The translations under genes and the position numbers were made by a program. Below are positions 27,708 through 36,900 of a DNA stretch of 48,444 nucleotides, piece after piece. How positions within the stretch are numbered: position 1 is the stretch's first letter; each line of letters opens with the position of its first letter. Origin of the DNA: Bdellovibrionia bacterium (GTDB lineage: Bacteria > Bdellovibrionota > Bdellovibrionia > Bdellovibrionales > JAGQZY01); contig JAUHWN010000013.1 of the NCBI GenBank assembly GCA_030424665.1, positions 1-48,444 of the forward strand, in the 5' to 3' direction. Below the pieces are notes generated by a model. That model was not told the origin of the DNA. It saw only the letters and a program-made list of their open reading frames with translations, and did no database searches.

Positions 27708-28810
27708 TGAAAATCAAATTCACTGGCAATCCGTGGAAGGTAGATTTTATTTAGAGCATTCCTGATACTTATTTTATCATGCTTAGATATCTCCAAACAC
27801 GCTTGTGTCGATTTAAATATTCCCAGCTTTATATTTTTCCAAAGTTTTTCTGGGTCTATTTGATCACCCGAACCCATTTGACTACAAACCATTGCTGCGC
27901 TCGAACTACTTGCGATTATGTCTGGAACCACCACTACTGATCTCTCAAATAATTCATCTCTAGCATCCAATTTCAATCCAAAATTCGACCCTTCAATAAT
28001 ATAGTTTGCTTTTATATTCTTCGCGACCTGTCCATCAACAGTATTAGATCCGGCCGCCAAAACCAAAACATCACATTCCGTTGTTAGAAGGGACTGACTT
28101 GGTTCGATAGCACTTCCCTCAAAACATTTAACATCGATTTTCCCGTTTTGAATTCCTTTCTCGACGTCTTCTCTCTTCAACCCACTATTGTTTGAAACGC
28201 TATTCTCAATATCACTCATGCCAACAACGGTAGCTCCACATTCTTGAAACCTGAAAAAAGCCCCTCTGCCTACCGCCCCGGCACCTTGAATAGCGACTCT
28301 TACCCCTTTAAGGTCCTCTCTACCAGTCGCTGCTAAAGTCGTATACATTACGCCTAAGGCTGTCATATTTGGTAGGTACCCCTTTAATCCGTTTAGGAAC
28401 TCTGGCAATACACTTTTAGGAAAATTCCTCTGCACAGGAGCTAGCTGCCTAGATCCCAATCCCTTATAAATCATCGCAATTCGATCGTTTGTTGCACCTA
28501 GATCTTTTCCTATTATTATAGATTTATCGAGTATACCCCGAGCGCTTTGACCGAATCGATAAAGAATGTCATCAATTTCCATTCCTCCTGCATTAGCAAT
28601 GACTCCTCCTTTGGAACCACCGATTGGTAGGCCATGAATAAACAGCTTCTTAGTCATTGTATGAGCCAGCTCTTGCACCTCTTCTTTCTTGAGGTCGTTC
28701 AATATACGACAACCGCCGAAGGACAGCTCGTTGCGAAAAGAATCAACAACAATAAATCCTAATAGCACTCCATCACTTTTTATTTCTAAAACTTTTTGTT
28801 TCTCGTACAC
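27683..28810 (-). CDS. Glu/Leu/Phe/Val dehydrogenase family enzyme
   Basis: NAD(P)-dependent oxidative deaminase that interconverts an amino acid and its 2-keto acid. The N-terminal catalytic domain has the Lys-containing PIGGSKGGVIANAGG and IGKDLGATNDRI (Asp of the active site). The C-terminal Rossmann domain has VAIQGAGAVGRGAFF. ELSFGGCRIL near residue 30 resembles the leucine/valine dehydrogenase substrate entry. Length is 375, closer to Leu dehydrogenase than to Glu dehydrogenase. GTG 28810 has AAGGGG seven bases upstream. It is the first gene of the minus-strand arm and overlaps EamA. It may supply or remove an amino-acid or keto-acid precursor for the pathway. Confidence 0.85.
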   Translation of the reverse strand: MYEKQKVLEIKSDGVLLGFIVVDSFRNELSFGGCRILNDLKKEEVQELAHTMTKKLFIHGLPIGGSKGGVIANAGGMEIDDILYRFGQSARGILDKSIIIGKDLGATNDRIAMIYKGLGSRQLAPVQRNFPKSVLPEFLNGLKGYLPNMTALGVMYTTLAATGREDLKGVRVAIQGAGAVGRGAFFRFQECGATVVGMSDIENSVSNNSGLKREDVEKGIQNGKIDVKCFEGSAIEPSQSLLTTECDVLVLAAGSNTVDGQVAKNIKANYIIEGSNFGLKLDARDELFERSVVVVPDIIASSSSAAMVCSQMGSGDQIDPEKLWKNIKLGIFKSTQACLEISKHDKISIRNALNKIYLPRIASEFDFQWGAEIQF

Positions 28811-28818
28811 CTAATACC

Positions 28819-28830
28819 CCTTTTAAAAGG
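28819..28830. repeat. 12-bp perfect palindrome over the ribosome binding site of the dehydrogenase gene
   Basis: CCTTTTAAAAGG reads identically on both strands. On the minus strand its second half runs into the AAAAGGGG ribosome binding site of the GTG start at 28810. It could be an operator or simply AT-rich chance; no second copy was noticed. Confidence 0.3.
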
Positions 28831-28915
28831 CCAACCAACAAATCTAAACGACATTCAATTCAAAAGGCTCCACCCTTGAGAAAAAACATATTCCAATACG
28901 CTTCATTCAGTAAAA

Positions 28916-29449
28916 CTATTTTTTTCTTTTTGACTGAGACTCGATATAAGACCTTATTCTCTGCTCAAGCGGCAACAAAAATGCAAAGTAACTTGAACTC
29001 TCAAAATCTGGGCTGTAAACGACTTTCTCGTGTTCTATGTCAGAAAACGACTGCACCGTAAAACTACTGCCTAAATCAAAGTCTGTCGCTATTGATACGA
29101 GGTGAAAGTGTTCGTCTCCCGAACTTTCACTATAATAGGGACAATAGAAACTCGTCGCAAAATGCTTATCACCAAAAAAACCATTAATCATGTTAAACTG
29201 ATCAACGAGCCAAACAGGACTATTAATAAAATTTAGAGCTCTTTCGCAATCACGGAGGGCTTTAATAAGCTTTCTAACTCCTACCGAGTTAATATGCCCC
29301 ACTCTTTCAAAAGAGGTCGTAATAATATGATCTTCACCCTTATCTAGACTCTCAATTGATTTTTTGAATTCCGCGTTGAAAGTCTCGGCAGGAGGAATTT
29401 CGGTCAAATCACCTACGAAATAGAGAATATCATTTTCAATAGTAAACAT
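28916..29449 (-). CDS. STAS-like protein (anti-sigma-factor-antagonist type), first of two
   Basis: A 177-residue protein. The N-terminal ~105 residues follow the STAS fold: an opening beta pair (MFTIENDILYFVGDLTE), then SFERVGHINSVGVRKLIKAL, where classical antagonists have a strand ending in D-S-S-G-L. Then comes the strand NFINSPVWLVDQFNMI. The phospho-acceptor area reads N-S-V-G, so one Ser is kept and the other is replaced. The remaining 70 residues are not assigned. It pairs with the gene 46 bases upstream, which has the same layout, and is 105 bases from the dehydrogenase gene of the biosynthetic arm on the same strand. The likely role is partner switching with an HATPase. The call is by pattern, not database match. 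Confidence 0.62.
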   Translation of the reverse strand: MFTIENDILYFVGDLTEIPPAETFNAEFKKSIESLDKGEDHIITTSFERVGHINSVGVRKLIKALRDCERALNFINSPVWLVDQFNMINGFFGDKHFATSFYCPYYSESSGDEHFHLVSIATDFDLGSSFTVQSFSDIEHEKVVYSPDFESSSYFAFLLPLEQRIRSYIESQSKRKK

Positions 29450-29495
29450 ATCGACTCACATTCAGCACATTCAACTTGCGTCTAAAGTAACTCAT

Positions 29496-29945
29496 TCAAC
29501 CTCGTCTCAATTGACTAATTATAACCTCAAAATAGCTTTCGGGATTTACATCAATCTCCCAATCCGAAGCCCTTTCGTCCGTCGCATAGTCAAATAGAAG
29601 GTTAAGATTTCCTGAGCCATCATCTTCAACGTCATTAATACTTACCAGTAGTTCCTTTTCCTCTTGTAATTCCTCGGAGTACAGTGGAACTTTAAACGAT
29701 TCTATTTCGCAATTATCTGTGACGAGAGAAGAAATCATCGCAACCTGACTTAGAAACTGTACAGAAACGTTGATCAAAGTAATTTTTTTGGCACCACATT
29801 CATTAACCCACTTTATCCAAGCCGCAATGCCATTTGAATTCATATAGAGGTGCCTAGAAAAGTCTATAACGACAGATTTTTGCTCTTCATCTAAAATCGG
29901 AAAAGCAATAGACTCATTTATCGTTTGAGGTATTTGATAGGACAT
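29496..29945 (-). CDS. STAS-like protein, second of two
   Basis: A 149-residue protein with the STAS pattern VVIDFSRHLYMNSNGIAAWI followed by KKITLINVSVQFLSQVAMI, which matches the strand-helix order of SpoIIAA/RsbV-like antagonists. Where these have D-S-S-G it has N-S-N-G, as does its neighbour to a degree. After residue 90 the sequence is acidic and unassigned. Start at ATG 29945 with an AGGGAT-like site. It is the likely first gene of a two-gene unit with 28916-29449. Its partner could be one of the HATPases at 40743 or 42744. Confidence is moderate because STAS proteins are short and divergent. Confidence 0.55.
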   Translation of the reverse strand: MSYQIPQTINESIAFPILDEEQKSVVIDFSRHLYMNSNGIAAWIKWVNECGAKKITLINVSVQFLSQVAMISSLVTDNCEIESFKVPLYSEELQEEKELLVSINDVEDDGSGNLNLLFDYATDERASDWEIDVNPESYFEVIISQLRRG

Positions 29946-30246
29946 ATCCCTATCTTAGATCTCAAAGTTAACTTGGTACAGAGATAAGACCCTTCTTAGA
30001 CTAAGATTTAGTTAAATTTTAACAAAACAGAAACCTCAATTTGACACCCAAAACCCATCAGAACCCTTCAAACTATAGTGATATCGAGAGTGTTTATCCC
30101 AACAAAAGTCTAAAATAAATACAGTTGCAATTTTAACAATTCTTAAAATGAGCATTCAAATATGAGAAAGTGCAAAATTCTTATGACTTTGCCATGACTT
30201 TTATACTGATTATACCGTTACGTATTTTGAGAAGTGAGGTTGATCA
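29946..30246. other. 301-bp divergent intergenic region, AT-rich, with two 13-bp hairpin-like palindromes
   Basis: No gene is seen. It separates the STAS pair (minus) from the aspartokinase fusion (plus), so it should hold two promoters. TCTTAG-A-CTAAGA lies at 29994-30006 and GTTAAA-T-TTTAAC at 30011-30023; the two centres are 17 bases apart. No riboswitch or leader peptide was recognised. Confidence 0.6.
30189..30216 (+). promoter_or_regulatory. Candidate sigma-70 promoter for the aspartokinase fusion gene
   Basis: TTGCCA (30189-30194), a 16-base spacer and TATACC (30211-30216) lie 30 bases before the ATG. A second possible -10, TATACT at 30202-30207, is close by. The matches are partial. 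Confidence 0.3.
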
Positions 30247-32745
30247 ATGGCGTTTAAACATGTGCAAAAATTTGGCGGCTCAAGTCTAGGGAGCGCAGAC
30301 AGAATTTCAAATCTAATTGACCGACTCGACCTAAAACCCAAAGAACGATCTATAATAGTAGTTTCAGCATTCGCTAAGGTGACTGACCTATTGGAGTCAT
30401 CAATTAAAGAGTCATTGGATGGAAGAAACTTTGAAAGCACTTTGGGACAGATATTAGTAATCCACAGAGATGTCATAGAAGCACTTTGCCCAGGCAATTT
30501 AAGTTTAATTAAAACAATCGAGGACGACACCAAAAGAATTGGACAGTTCCTTAGTGTAGCGCGGACCATTAATTTCACAAGTCATCCCCTTTACTCTTTC
30601 GTCATTGGCCATGGCGAAGAATGGTCTGGTCGAGTATTCAACTCTATTCTCAAAGAACGAGGAATTCAATCCAAGTATCTGAATGCCAGAGAGTTTTTGA
30701 CCCTTGAGGAATCCATGGATACCTCTCGAGTCAACTGGGAAGAAAGTAGGAAGAAGTTTGAAAATTTAGTAGAGTTTACCGATGCCGATTACCTTGTGAC
30801 GACTGGTTTTATCGCAATGAATTCAAGCCTAAGGCCGACGACACTTGGAAGAAATGGAAGTGATTTTTCAGCTGCCATAATTGCGAACCTCGTGGATGCA
30901 AACAGCCTGTGTATTTGGACCGATGTCGATGGTGTTTATAGTACAGACCCAAGAATCGTAAAAGATGCTTTTAGAATCGAAAAGCTGAGTTACGAAGAGG
31001 CACTTTGCATGGCACACCTTGGAGCAAAGGTTATACATCCCAAAACTATGCTCCCACTTAAAAATAAAGGCGTTCCCATTGAAATAAGAAGTGCTCTGTC
31101 TAAAAATTCGAGTGGAACAAAAATTCACCTGGAAAGCCTTGGTCAGTCAAGGGCAGCATCAGTTTCGATTTTAAAAGACCTTGTAGAAGTCACTTTTTCT
31201 CTAAGACCAGGCTTCAAAATTGAACTCCTCTTGGCAAATGTATTCGGCGCATGTCGTCGACTGCAAATTAGTACAAAAGCAATAAGCCTCGATCCAGAAA
31301 AGAGCAGTTTAGTTGCTGTGTTTGATAAAGATGAATGGAGAAAATTTGATGATGAGCTAGGAGAAAATTTCAACTTTCATCAATCGGCAAAATCCATTTT
31401 AACCCGTGGCGATGTTTGCCTTCTCAGCCTTGTTGGAAAAGACCTTCCTACAAGATACGAAACAGTCAGTAAGTTTATGCGCGAGTGCGAATCACGAAAT
31501 TTACTTGTAAAGCCTTTCGACACCGATGGCTTGCACAATTCTTTTCTTATCAACGAGTCCGACTCCAACCAATTAGTAACCTTACTTCATAATCACCTCC
31601 CAAGTAATTCAAAAACTGTCGCAGTTGGAATTCTCGGCCCCGGTAATGTCGGCTCAAATCTAATAAGAGATATCAATCGGATCAAATCGGAGTTTCAAAA
31701 TAAATTCGGACAATCTATTTCAATTGTTTTAGTTTCAGATTCTAAAGAAATGCTTTTCAAGGACAATATCGATCTCTTAGAGTGGAGAGAAAAACGAAAA
31801 TCTGAAACTAAACCAGCCGATATAAATGAATTCTTGAAACTCATGAGCGACCTTCCGTACGAACATAAGGTTGTTTTTGACTGTACTGCATCGAATACAA
31901 TCGGTGATTTCTACCAAGAATTTATCGACAATGGAATCGCCTTAATTACCGCCAATAAAAACCCCCTCGTCTCAGATCACGCAAATCTGATTCAGGATAA
32001 CTACAATACAGACATGCTTATGTACGAAGCTACTGTGGGAGCGGCCCTCCCTATTATTTCCACTATTTCCAACTTAAGAGACTCACTTGATGAAATTACC
32101 GCGATAGAAGGTGTATTCTCAGGAAGTCTTTCTTATATATTCAATAGTATTTTTGGTCCAGATCGGCTCTCTGTTAGCGAGGCGGTCAGAAGCGCTATGG
32201 ATAAGGGAATGACAGAACCAGATCCTAGAGATGATCTTTCTGGTCACGATGTAGCTAGGAAGGTATTAATACTTGCGCGAACCTTGGGTTATGACCTCCA
32301 AATGAGTGACGTCAATATTGAAGCCTTACTCACGAATCGACTAGCAGATTTAAGTAAAAATGAATTTATCGATTCTCTACACGAACTCGATCTCGAGTTT
32401 GAAGGAATTATAAACAAAACTAGAGACAATAAACAAATTTTGAGCTTCGTTGGAAGTTTTTCAAATGAGTCTGGCCTTAAATGCGGCGTAAAGAGTGTTG
32501 ATTCAAATCATATTTACAAACAACTTGATGGGCCAGATAACGTCTTTATTATTGAGTCAAAACGGTTTAGCGCAAATCCCTTACTAATAAAAGGACCGGG
32601 TGCCGGCCCACATGTCACTTCACAAGCACTTGTATCAGATTTATCTAGATGGGCTGAGAAAAAAATCGGATCTAAACATCAATCTAGAAAACAAATCAAA
32701 AAGATTTACCACACCTATCCATCTGTAGAAAAGAAGGCGGCATAG
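30247..32745 (+). CDS. Bifunctional aspartokinase / homoserine dehydrogenase
   Basis: First and third steps of threonine/methionine synthesis from aspartate in one polypeptide of 832 residues. The kinase domain (about 1-300) has KFGGSSLGS at the start, GRNGSDFSAA and DVDGVYSTDPR. A regulatory region (about 305-455) has ACT-like composition. The dehydrogenase (about 458-815) begins with VGILGPGNVGSNLI, then VTANKNP-type ITANKNPL, and DPRDDLSGHDVARKVLILAR. Architecture equals ThrA/MetL of enterobacteria; which feedback inhibitor applies cannot be read. A GTGAGG site precedes ATG 30247. It converges on the cystathionine enzyme gene, so the two may together make cystathionine from aspartate. Confidence 0.94.
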   Translation: MAFKHVQKFGGSSLGSADRISNLIDRLDLKPKERSIIVVSAFAKVTDLLESSIKESLDGRNFESTLGQILVIHRDVIEALCPGNLSLIKTIEDDTKRIGQFLSVARTINFTSHPLYSFVIGHGEEWSGRVFNSILKERGIQSKYLNAREFLTLEESMDTSRVNWEESRKKFENLVEFTDADYLVTTGFIAMNSSLRPTTLGRNGSDFSAAIIANLVDANSLCIWTDVDGVYSTDPRIVKDAFRIEKLSYEEALCMAHLGAKVIHPKTMLPLKNKGVPIEIRSALSKNSSGTKIHLESLGQSRAASVSILKDLVEVTFSLRPGFKIELLLANVFGACRRLQISTKAISLDPEKSSLVAVFDKDEWRKFDDELGENFNFHQSAKSILTRGDVCLLSLVGKDLPTRYETVSKFMRECESRNLLVKPFDTDGLHNSFLINESDSNQLVTLLHNHLPSNSKTVAVGILGPGNVGSNLIRDINRIKSEFQNKFGQSISIVLVSDSKEMLFKDNIDLLEWREKRKSETKPADINEFLKLMSDLPYEHKVVFDCTASNTIGDFYQEFIDNGIALITANKNPLVSDHANLIQDNYNTDMLMYEATVGAALPIISTISNLRDSLDEITAIEGVFSGSLSYIFNSIFGPDRLSVSEAVRSAMDKGMTEPDPRDDLSGHDVARKVLILARTLGYDLQMSDVNIEALLTNRLADLSKNEFIDSLHELDLEFEGIINKTRDNKQILSFVGSFSNESGLKCGVKSVDSNHIYKQLDGPDNVFIIESKRFSANPLLIKGPGAGPHVTSQALVSDLSRWAEKKIGSKHQSRKQIKKIYHTYPSVEKKAA

Positions 32746-32756
32746 CAAAACTATGC
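32740..32756. terminator. Weak hairpin between convergent aspartokinase and cystathionine genes
   Basis: GCATAG and CTATGC pair around a CAAAA loop, beginning inside the stop region of the plus-strand gene. No U-tract follows on either strand, so this is at best a weak terminator. Confidence 0.3.
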
Positions 32757-32781
32757 TATTTAGGACTATAAGAACTCAAGG

Positions 32782-33942
32782 TCAGATTGAAACTAGAGCT
32801 CGATCTAAATCTGTTATAATGTCCTCAACATCCTCTATACCAACCGACAAACGACAGAGCGTGTCTGTCAGACCACGACTCAATCGAGTTTCCTTAGGAA
32901 CGTCAAGATGGGTCATGGATGCCGGGTGAGTGATCATTGTTTCAGTACCACCTAAAGATTCAGCTAACATACAAAATTTGAGCTTATTGATGAACTCCTT
33001 TGTTTTTTCGTAACTCGTTTCCAGCTCAAAGCTCAACATACCACCAAAGTTCTTCATCTGCTCCTTAGCGATACTGTGTTGTTCGTGACTGGGTAGCCCC
33101 GGATAAATTACTCTCTTCACTTTTTTGTTTTCAGCTAAATACTGTGCAACTTTCATTGCATTTATGCAGTGTCTCTCCATTCGAAGCTCTAGTGTTTTTA
33201 CACCCAAAAGAGTTAAGTAACAATCAAAGGGACTTTGTACTGCTCCAATAGATTTTTGGAAGAATTTTAGCCTTTTATATAACTCATCTGAATTTGTTAG
33301 GACTGCTCCACCAATGAGCTGATTGTGCCCACTTATGTATTTAGAAGTACTTTGAACAACCATATCTATTTGATATTCAATTGGCTTCAATAGGTATGGT
33401 GTGGCAAAGGTCGAATCAACCACACTAATCAAGTTATTTGATTTTGCAAAACTACTAATGAGATTTAGATCGATCACCTCAAGAAGCGGGTTTGAGGGCG
33501 TTTCGACCCATATCATCTTAGTATTCGACTTCAATACATGGTCTAAATCTGACGCCGAAGAAACATCAATATAGTCAACTTCTACGCCAAATGAAGTGTA
33601 GCTTTGATCTAGAAGTCTAGTTACTCCACCATACAAGTCCTTAGAACAAATAACATGATCTCCAGCCTTTAACATCCTAAAGACTGAATCGCAGGCCGCC
33701 ATTCCACTCGAAAATGACACTCCATAATTTGAACCTTCAATTAAACTTAAATGTTCTTCAAGTCTTTGACGCGTTGGATTCGATGACCTGGTATAGTCAA
33801 ACCCCTTATCATTTCCAACCGAGTCTAGAACGTAAGTCGCCGTTTGATAAATCGCCGGAACTATTGATCCGGTCTGTGGATCTGAATGAAAATTTCCACG
33901 TACAATTTGACTGGCGTACTTCATTTCATACTTTTTATCCAT
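32782..33942 (-). CDS. Cystathionine gamma-synthase/lyase-family PLP enzyme
   Basis: Trans-sulfuration enzyme of the Cys/Met-metabolism PLP family, 386 residues. The start is put at ATG 33942, which has GAGGAAAT about eight bases upstream; the frame extends 15 codons further without a signal. Visible features are YTRSSNPTRQRLEEHLSLIE, SSGMAACDSVFRML, DLYGGVTRLL, the PLP-Lys region VQSTSKYISGHN, and SLGGTETMITHPASMTH near the C-terminus. Synthase (MetB), lyase and MetC are hard to separate by eye. Convergence with the aspartokinase/homoserine dehydrogenase gene favours a role in homoserine to cystathionine flow. It begins 34 bases after the stop of the large kinase gene. Confidence 0.92.
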   Translation of the reverse strand: MDKKYEMKYASQIVRGNFHSDPQTGSIVPAIYQTATYVLDSVGNDKGFDYTRSSNPTRQRLEEHLSLIEGSNYGVSFSSGMAACDSVFRMLKAGDHVICSKDLYGGVTRLLDQSYTSFGVEVDYIDVSSASDLDHVLKSNTKMIWVETPSNPLLEVIDLNLISSFAKSNNLISVVDSTFATPYLLKPIEYQIDMVVQSTSKYISGHNQLIGGAVLTNSDELYKRLKFFQKSIGAVQSPFDCYLTLLGVKTLELRMERHCINAMKVAQYLAENKKVKRVIYPGLPSHEQHSIAKEQMKNFGGMLSFELETSYEKTKEFINKLKFCMLAESLGGTETMITHPASMTHLDVPKETRLSRGLTDTLCRLSVGIEDVEDIITDLDRALVSI

Positions 33943-33976
33943 TATTATTTCCTCTATATAATCGCTACATGCCTTT

Positions 33977-36900
33977 TTAGGAACCAAAACTCACTAGAGC
34001 AATCGTGGTATCATCGTCCGGAGGACATCCTTCTGTGACTCTTTTATATTCTTGTATTGTTCTTTCAAAATACTTAGTAGTGTCCACTTCCTCTTTGCAC
34101 ATTTTGTTTACAAAACGACGAGCAGTTCTTATACCGTACTGATTACCCTTTATAGTCGGCGCCTCATAATAACCATCCGAAAAGAATAAAAGCTGGTCCC
34201 CTTGCTCGATTTTGTGTTCCACTTTTGAAAACTTAAATTCCTTTTGTCCTAATGGTGACCCAGAAAGAAGTAATTCTATAACACCAGACCCCTGCCTTAA
34301 AATCCACACGGGTGGTGAACCGGCAAACCAAATTGTAGCTACCTCACTATTCGGACGATACTCAATAATTTGAATAGTCATCAAATACTGCCCTTTACAT
34401 AGTTCAAGAAAAATTTTATTAAATTCTTCTAATAAGTTATCAACACTTGAGTTCGACCTTTTCGCGTTATTAATAAATGTCTTAAAGGCCCCAGAAGCCA
34501 TTGCTGTTACCATGGCTGGACCTGGCCCATGCCCAGTGACATCGCCATTGAGAAAGAGAATCCTACCATCATCTAACTTTTCCAACCACCACCAGTCCCC
34601 TCCAGAATATGAGGCCGGCTCATAATGGACTTCTACTGAAACAGAATCGAGCTTAAACGTTCGCTCTTCAGGTAAGATCAAATTTTGAACCGCGCCAGTT
34701 AACTCAAGATCCTTTTCTAATTCTCTAGTCTTTATTTCCATTTCCGCAGTATCACGCAATTTGAAGAAAATCCCGATCTGTTGAGCAAGGACCCACAAGA
34801 GATTCGAATCCGAAGGGCCATACGCCTTTTTTTCAACTGAATTATCAAGATAAATAGCGCCGACCAACCTGTTTTCGACAAGAATAGGAGTACCTATAAT
34901 AGAAACTAAATTATTTGCTACCGCACTAAATGCGCCTAGAAGTGCTCCTTCTTCGGTGCCCGTTACAATAAGGGCTTCCTTTGAAGATCGTAGGTTCTTC
35001 AAAAATGTAGAGCTATAATTCTTAGCTTCGTTGATATCTTCTTTTTTATTCGTCCTTCCAATAAAGAACTCAAACTCATCTTTCTCTTCGTCAAAAAAGA
35101 AAATTAACCCTCTTTCGGACTGAAAAATTTCTATGGAACGATCTAGCAGGGATCTAGACAATGGCTTCAATTCAAAGGACTGAGTGATCGCTTCTCCAAC
35201 TTGAAGTAGTGCCTTAATTGCCTTCTCACTATACTCATTAGATGTATTTGAAGAAGTTAATACTGATTTTTGCCCCTCAGATACAAGCTCAGAATCAATC
35301 TGCTTTGCGAGCCACTTACACTCAATTCTTTCTAAAGAAATTACAGCGTTACTTCTCAAAGAGTAGGACTCAACTTTATCATCCTCTATTCGACCTAACT
35401 GATCCTGCAAGAGAGCAACCTCAATTATTCTCGATTGCTTGTTATACTCCTCTATGGCTTGCTCAAAATAGACCTTAGCCTGAGGAACGTCACCATCCTT
35501 TAAAGACAAGAGACCTTTTATTTTAAAAACATAACCCAAATCGGAATAGTGTTGTTCACGACCTTCACATTGATTCAAAAAGTCCAAATATTGTTTTTCT
35601 GAGTCCTCATCAAGACCAGCCCATGCATTACCGTTGACTAAGTATGACTCCATCAGACCCAAATAGGGGTAACTCAAATACGCTTTAAAAAACGAAGCCC
35701 CAGACTCAACAATCTTCACCGCGTCAGAAAAACATAGTGTCGACTCGAGGAATTGCTTTTGCAGCAAGTGACCAAGGCCTTTGGTTTTTAATACCTGAAA
35801 GCGGTCAAACTTCAGGTTATGTTTTTGTGTAAACTCTAGTGAGAATTCAATAGATTCCTCATAAGCCTTGATATCGCCAAGGAGTAATAAAGCTTCAGCG
35901 ATCTTACAGCTCCCACTAGCGATCATTCCATTAGAACCAGTTCTTTCTCCTAGCTGCCTCAATGTATAGGCATCTGAAAGTGCCTCACGAAGACGTCCTA
36001 ATGCTCGATTACTAAAGTAGCTAAAAATCACTGCATTTCCTAGGTCCCACAAGTTTCCTATTGCAGTTAATGCCTCGCGGGCACTATCACTGTACTTTTT
36101 TGAATCCTTAAAGTTTCCTGTCCAACTGTTGTATGCCGCAAGTCGGACTAAGGAACCCGCAACAATTTCATCAGCCCCTGCCTGGCGTCCGACATCGATA
36201 GACTGATGGGCGTAAACGAATGCCTTTTTTGCGTCAGGAACCTCCAAATTCATTAAACTAAACGAAAGATATTGATATGCAACTGCGAGATGCTCACTCA
36301 CTCCCAACCACTGAGAAACCCTTAGAGTTCGATACGAAATGTGCAATAGCGGATTTATATCGATAATAACATTAACCATCCAAAGCTTCTTCAAAGAGTC
36401 CGCAACAACCCTCAATTTTTCGATTTTGCGTTCAGATGGTCTAAAAAATATCTTCACCAACGAATGTATTCGAATAAAGACACGATCTAAGAGTTCCTTT
36501 CGTTTCGGCTTTTCAAAGTCAATTGACCAGCCAAGCTGACTAAGTCCCGACGCGAGAAGCTCTTGGGCCTCTTTATATTTTCCCTCTCGTTGTAAACACT
36601 CCGCAATTTTAGAATTGATCTCAACAGACTTTACAAGGTCATCCTTATAGAGCTTTAATACTTCACCCAAAGACTGCCGTGCTTCTTCATAATTACCTAA
36701 AGAAACAAGTGCATCTGCTCTTCCTATGAACATTTGTCTTTGATTCTCAACACTACTCTCTTCTACTTTGTTAGAGTTAATCGCATGACCAAAATACTCT
36801 AAGGACTCGAAATTAGCGTGTCTCTCAAATGCACTCAGTCCCGCCTGAATACAATAGTGAACAGTTCTCTTGTGATCACCTGCTCGAATAGCATGTTCAG

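Noticed and set aside
30041-30046. TTGACA as a -35 element for the aspartokinase gene
   Set aside because: The next TATA-like hexamer (TATAGT) is 27 bases away, too far for a normal sigma-70 spacer.
30210-30578. Minus-strand open frame overlapping the aspartokinase start
   Set aside because: Fully antisense to the conserved N-terminal kinase domain; no independent support.
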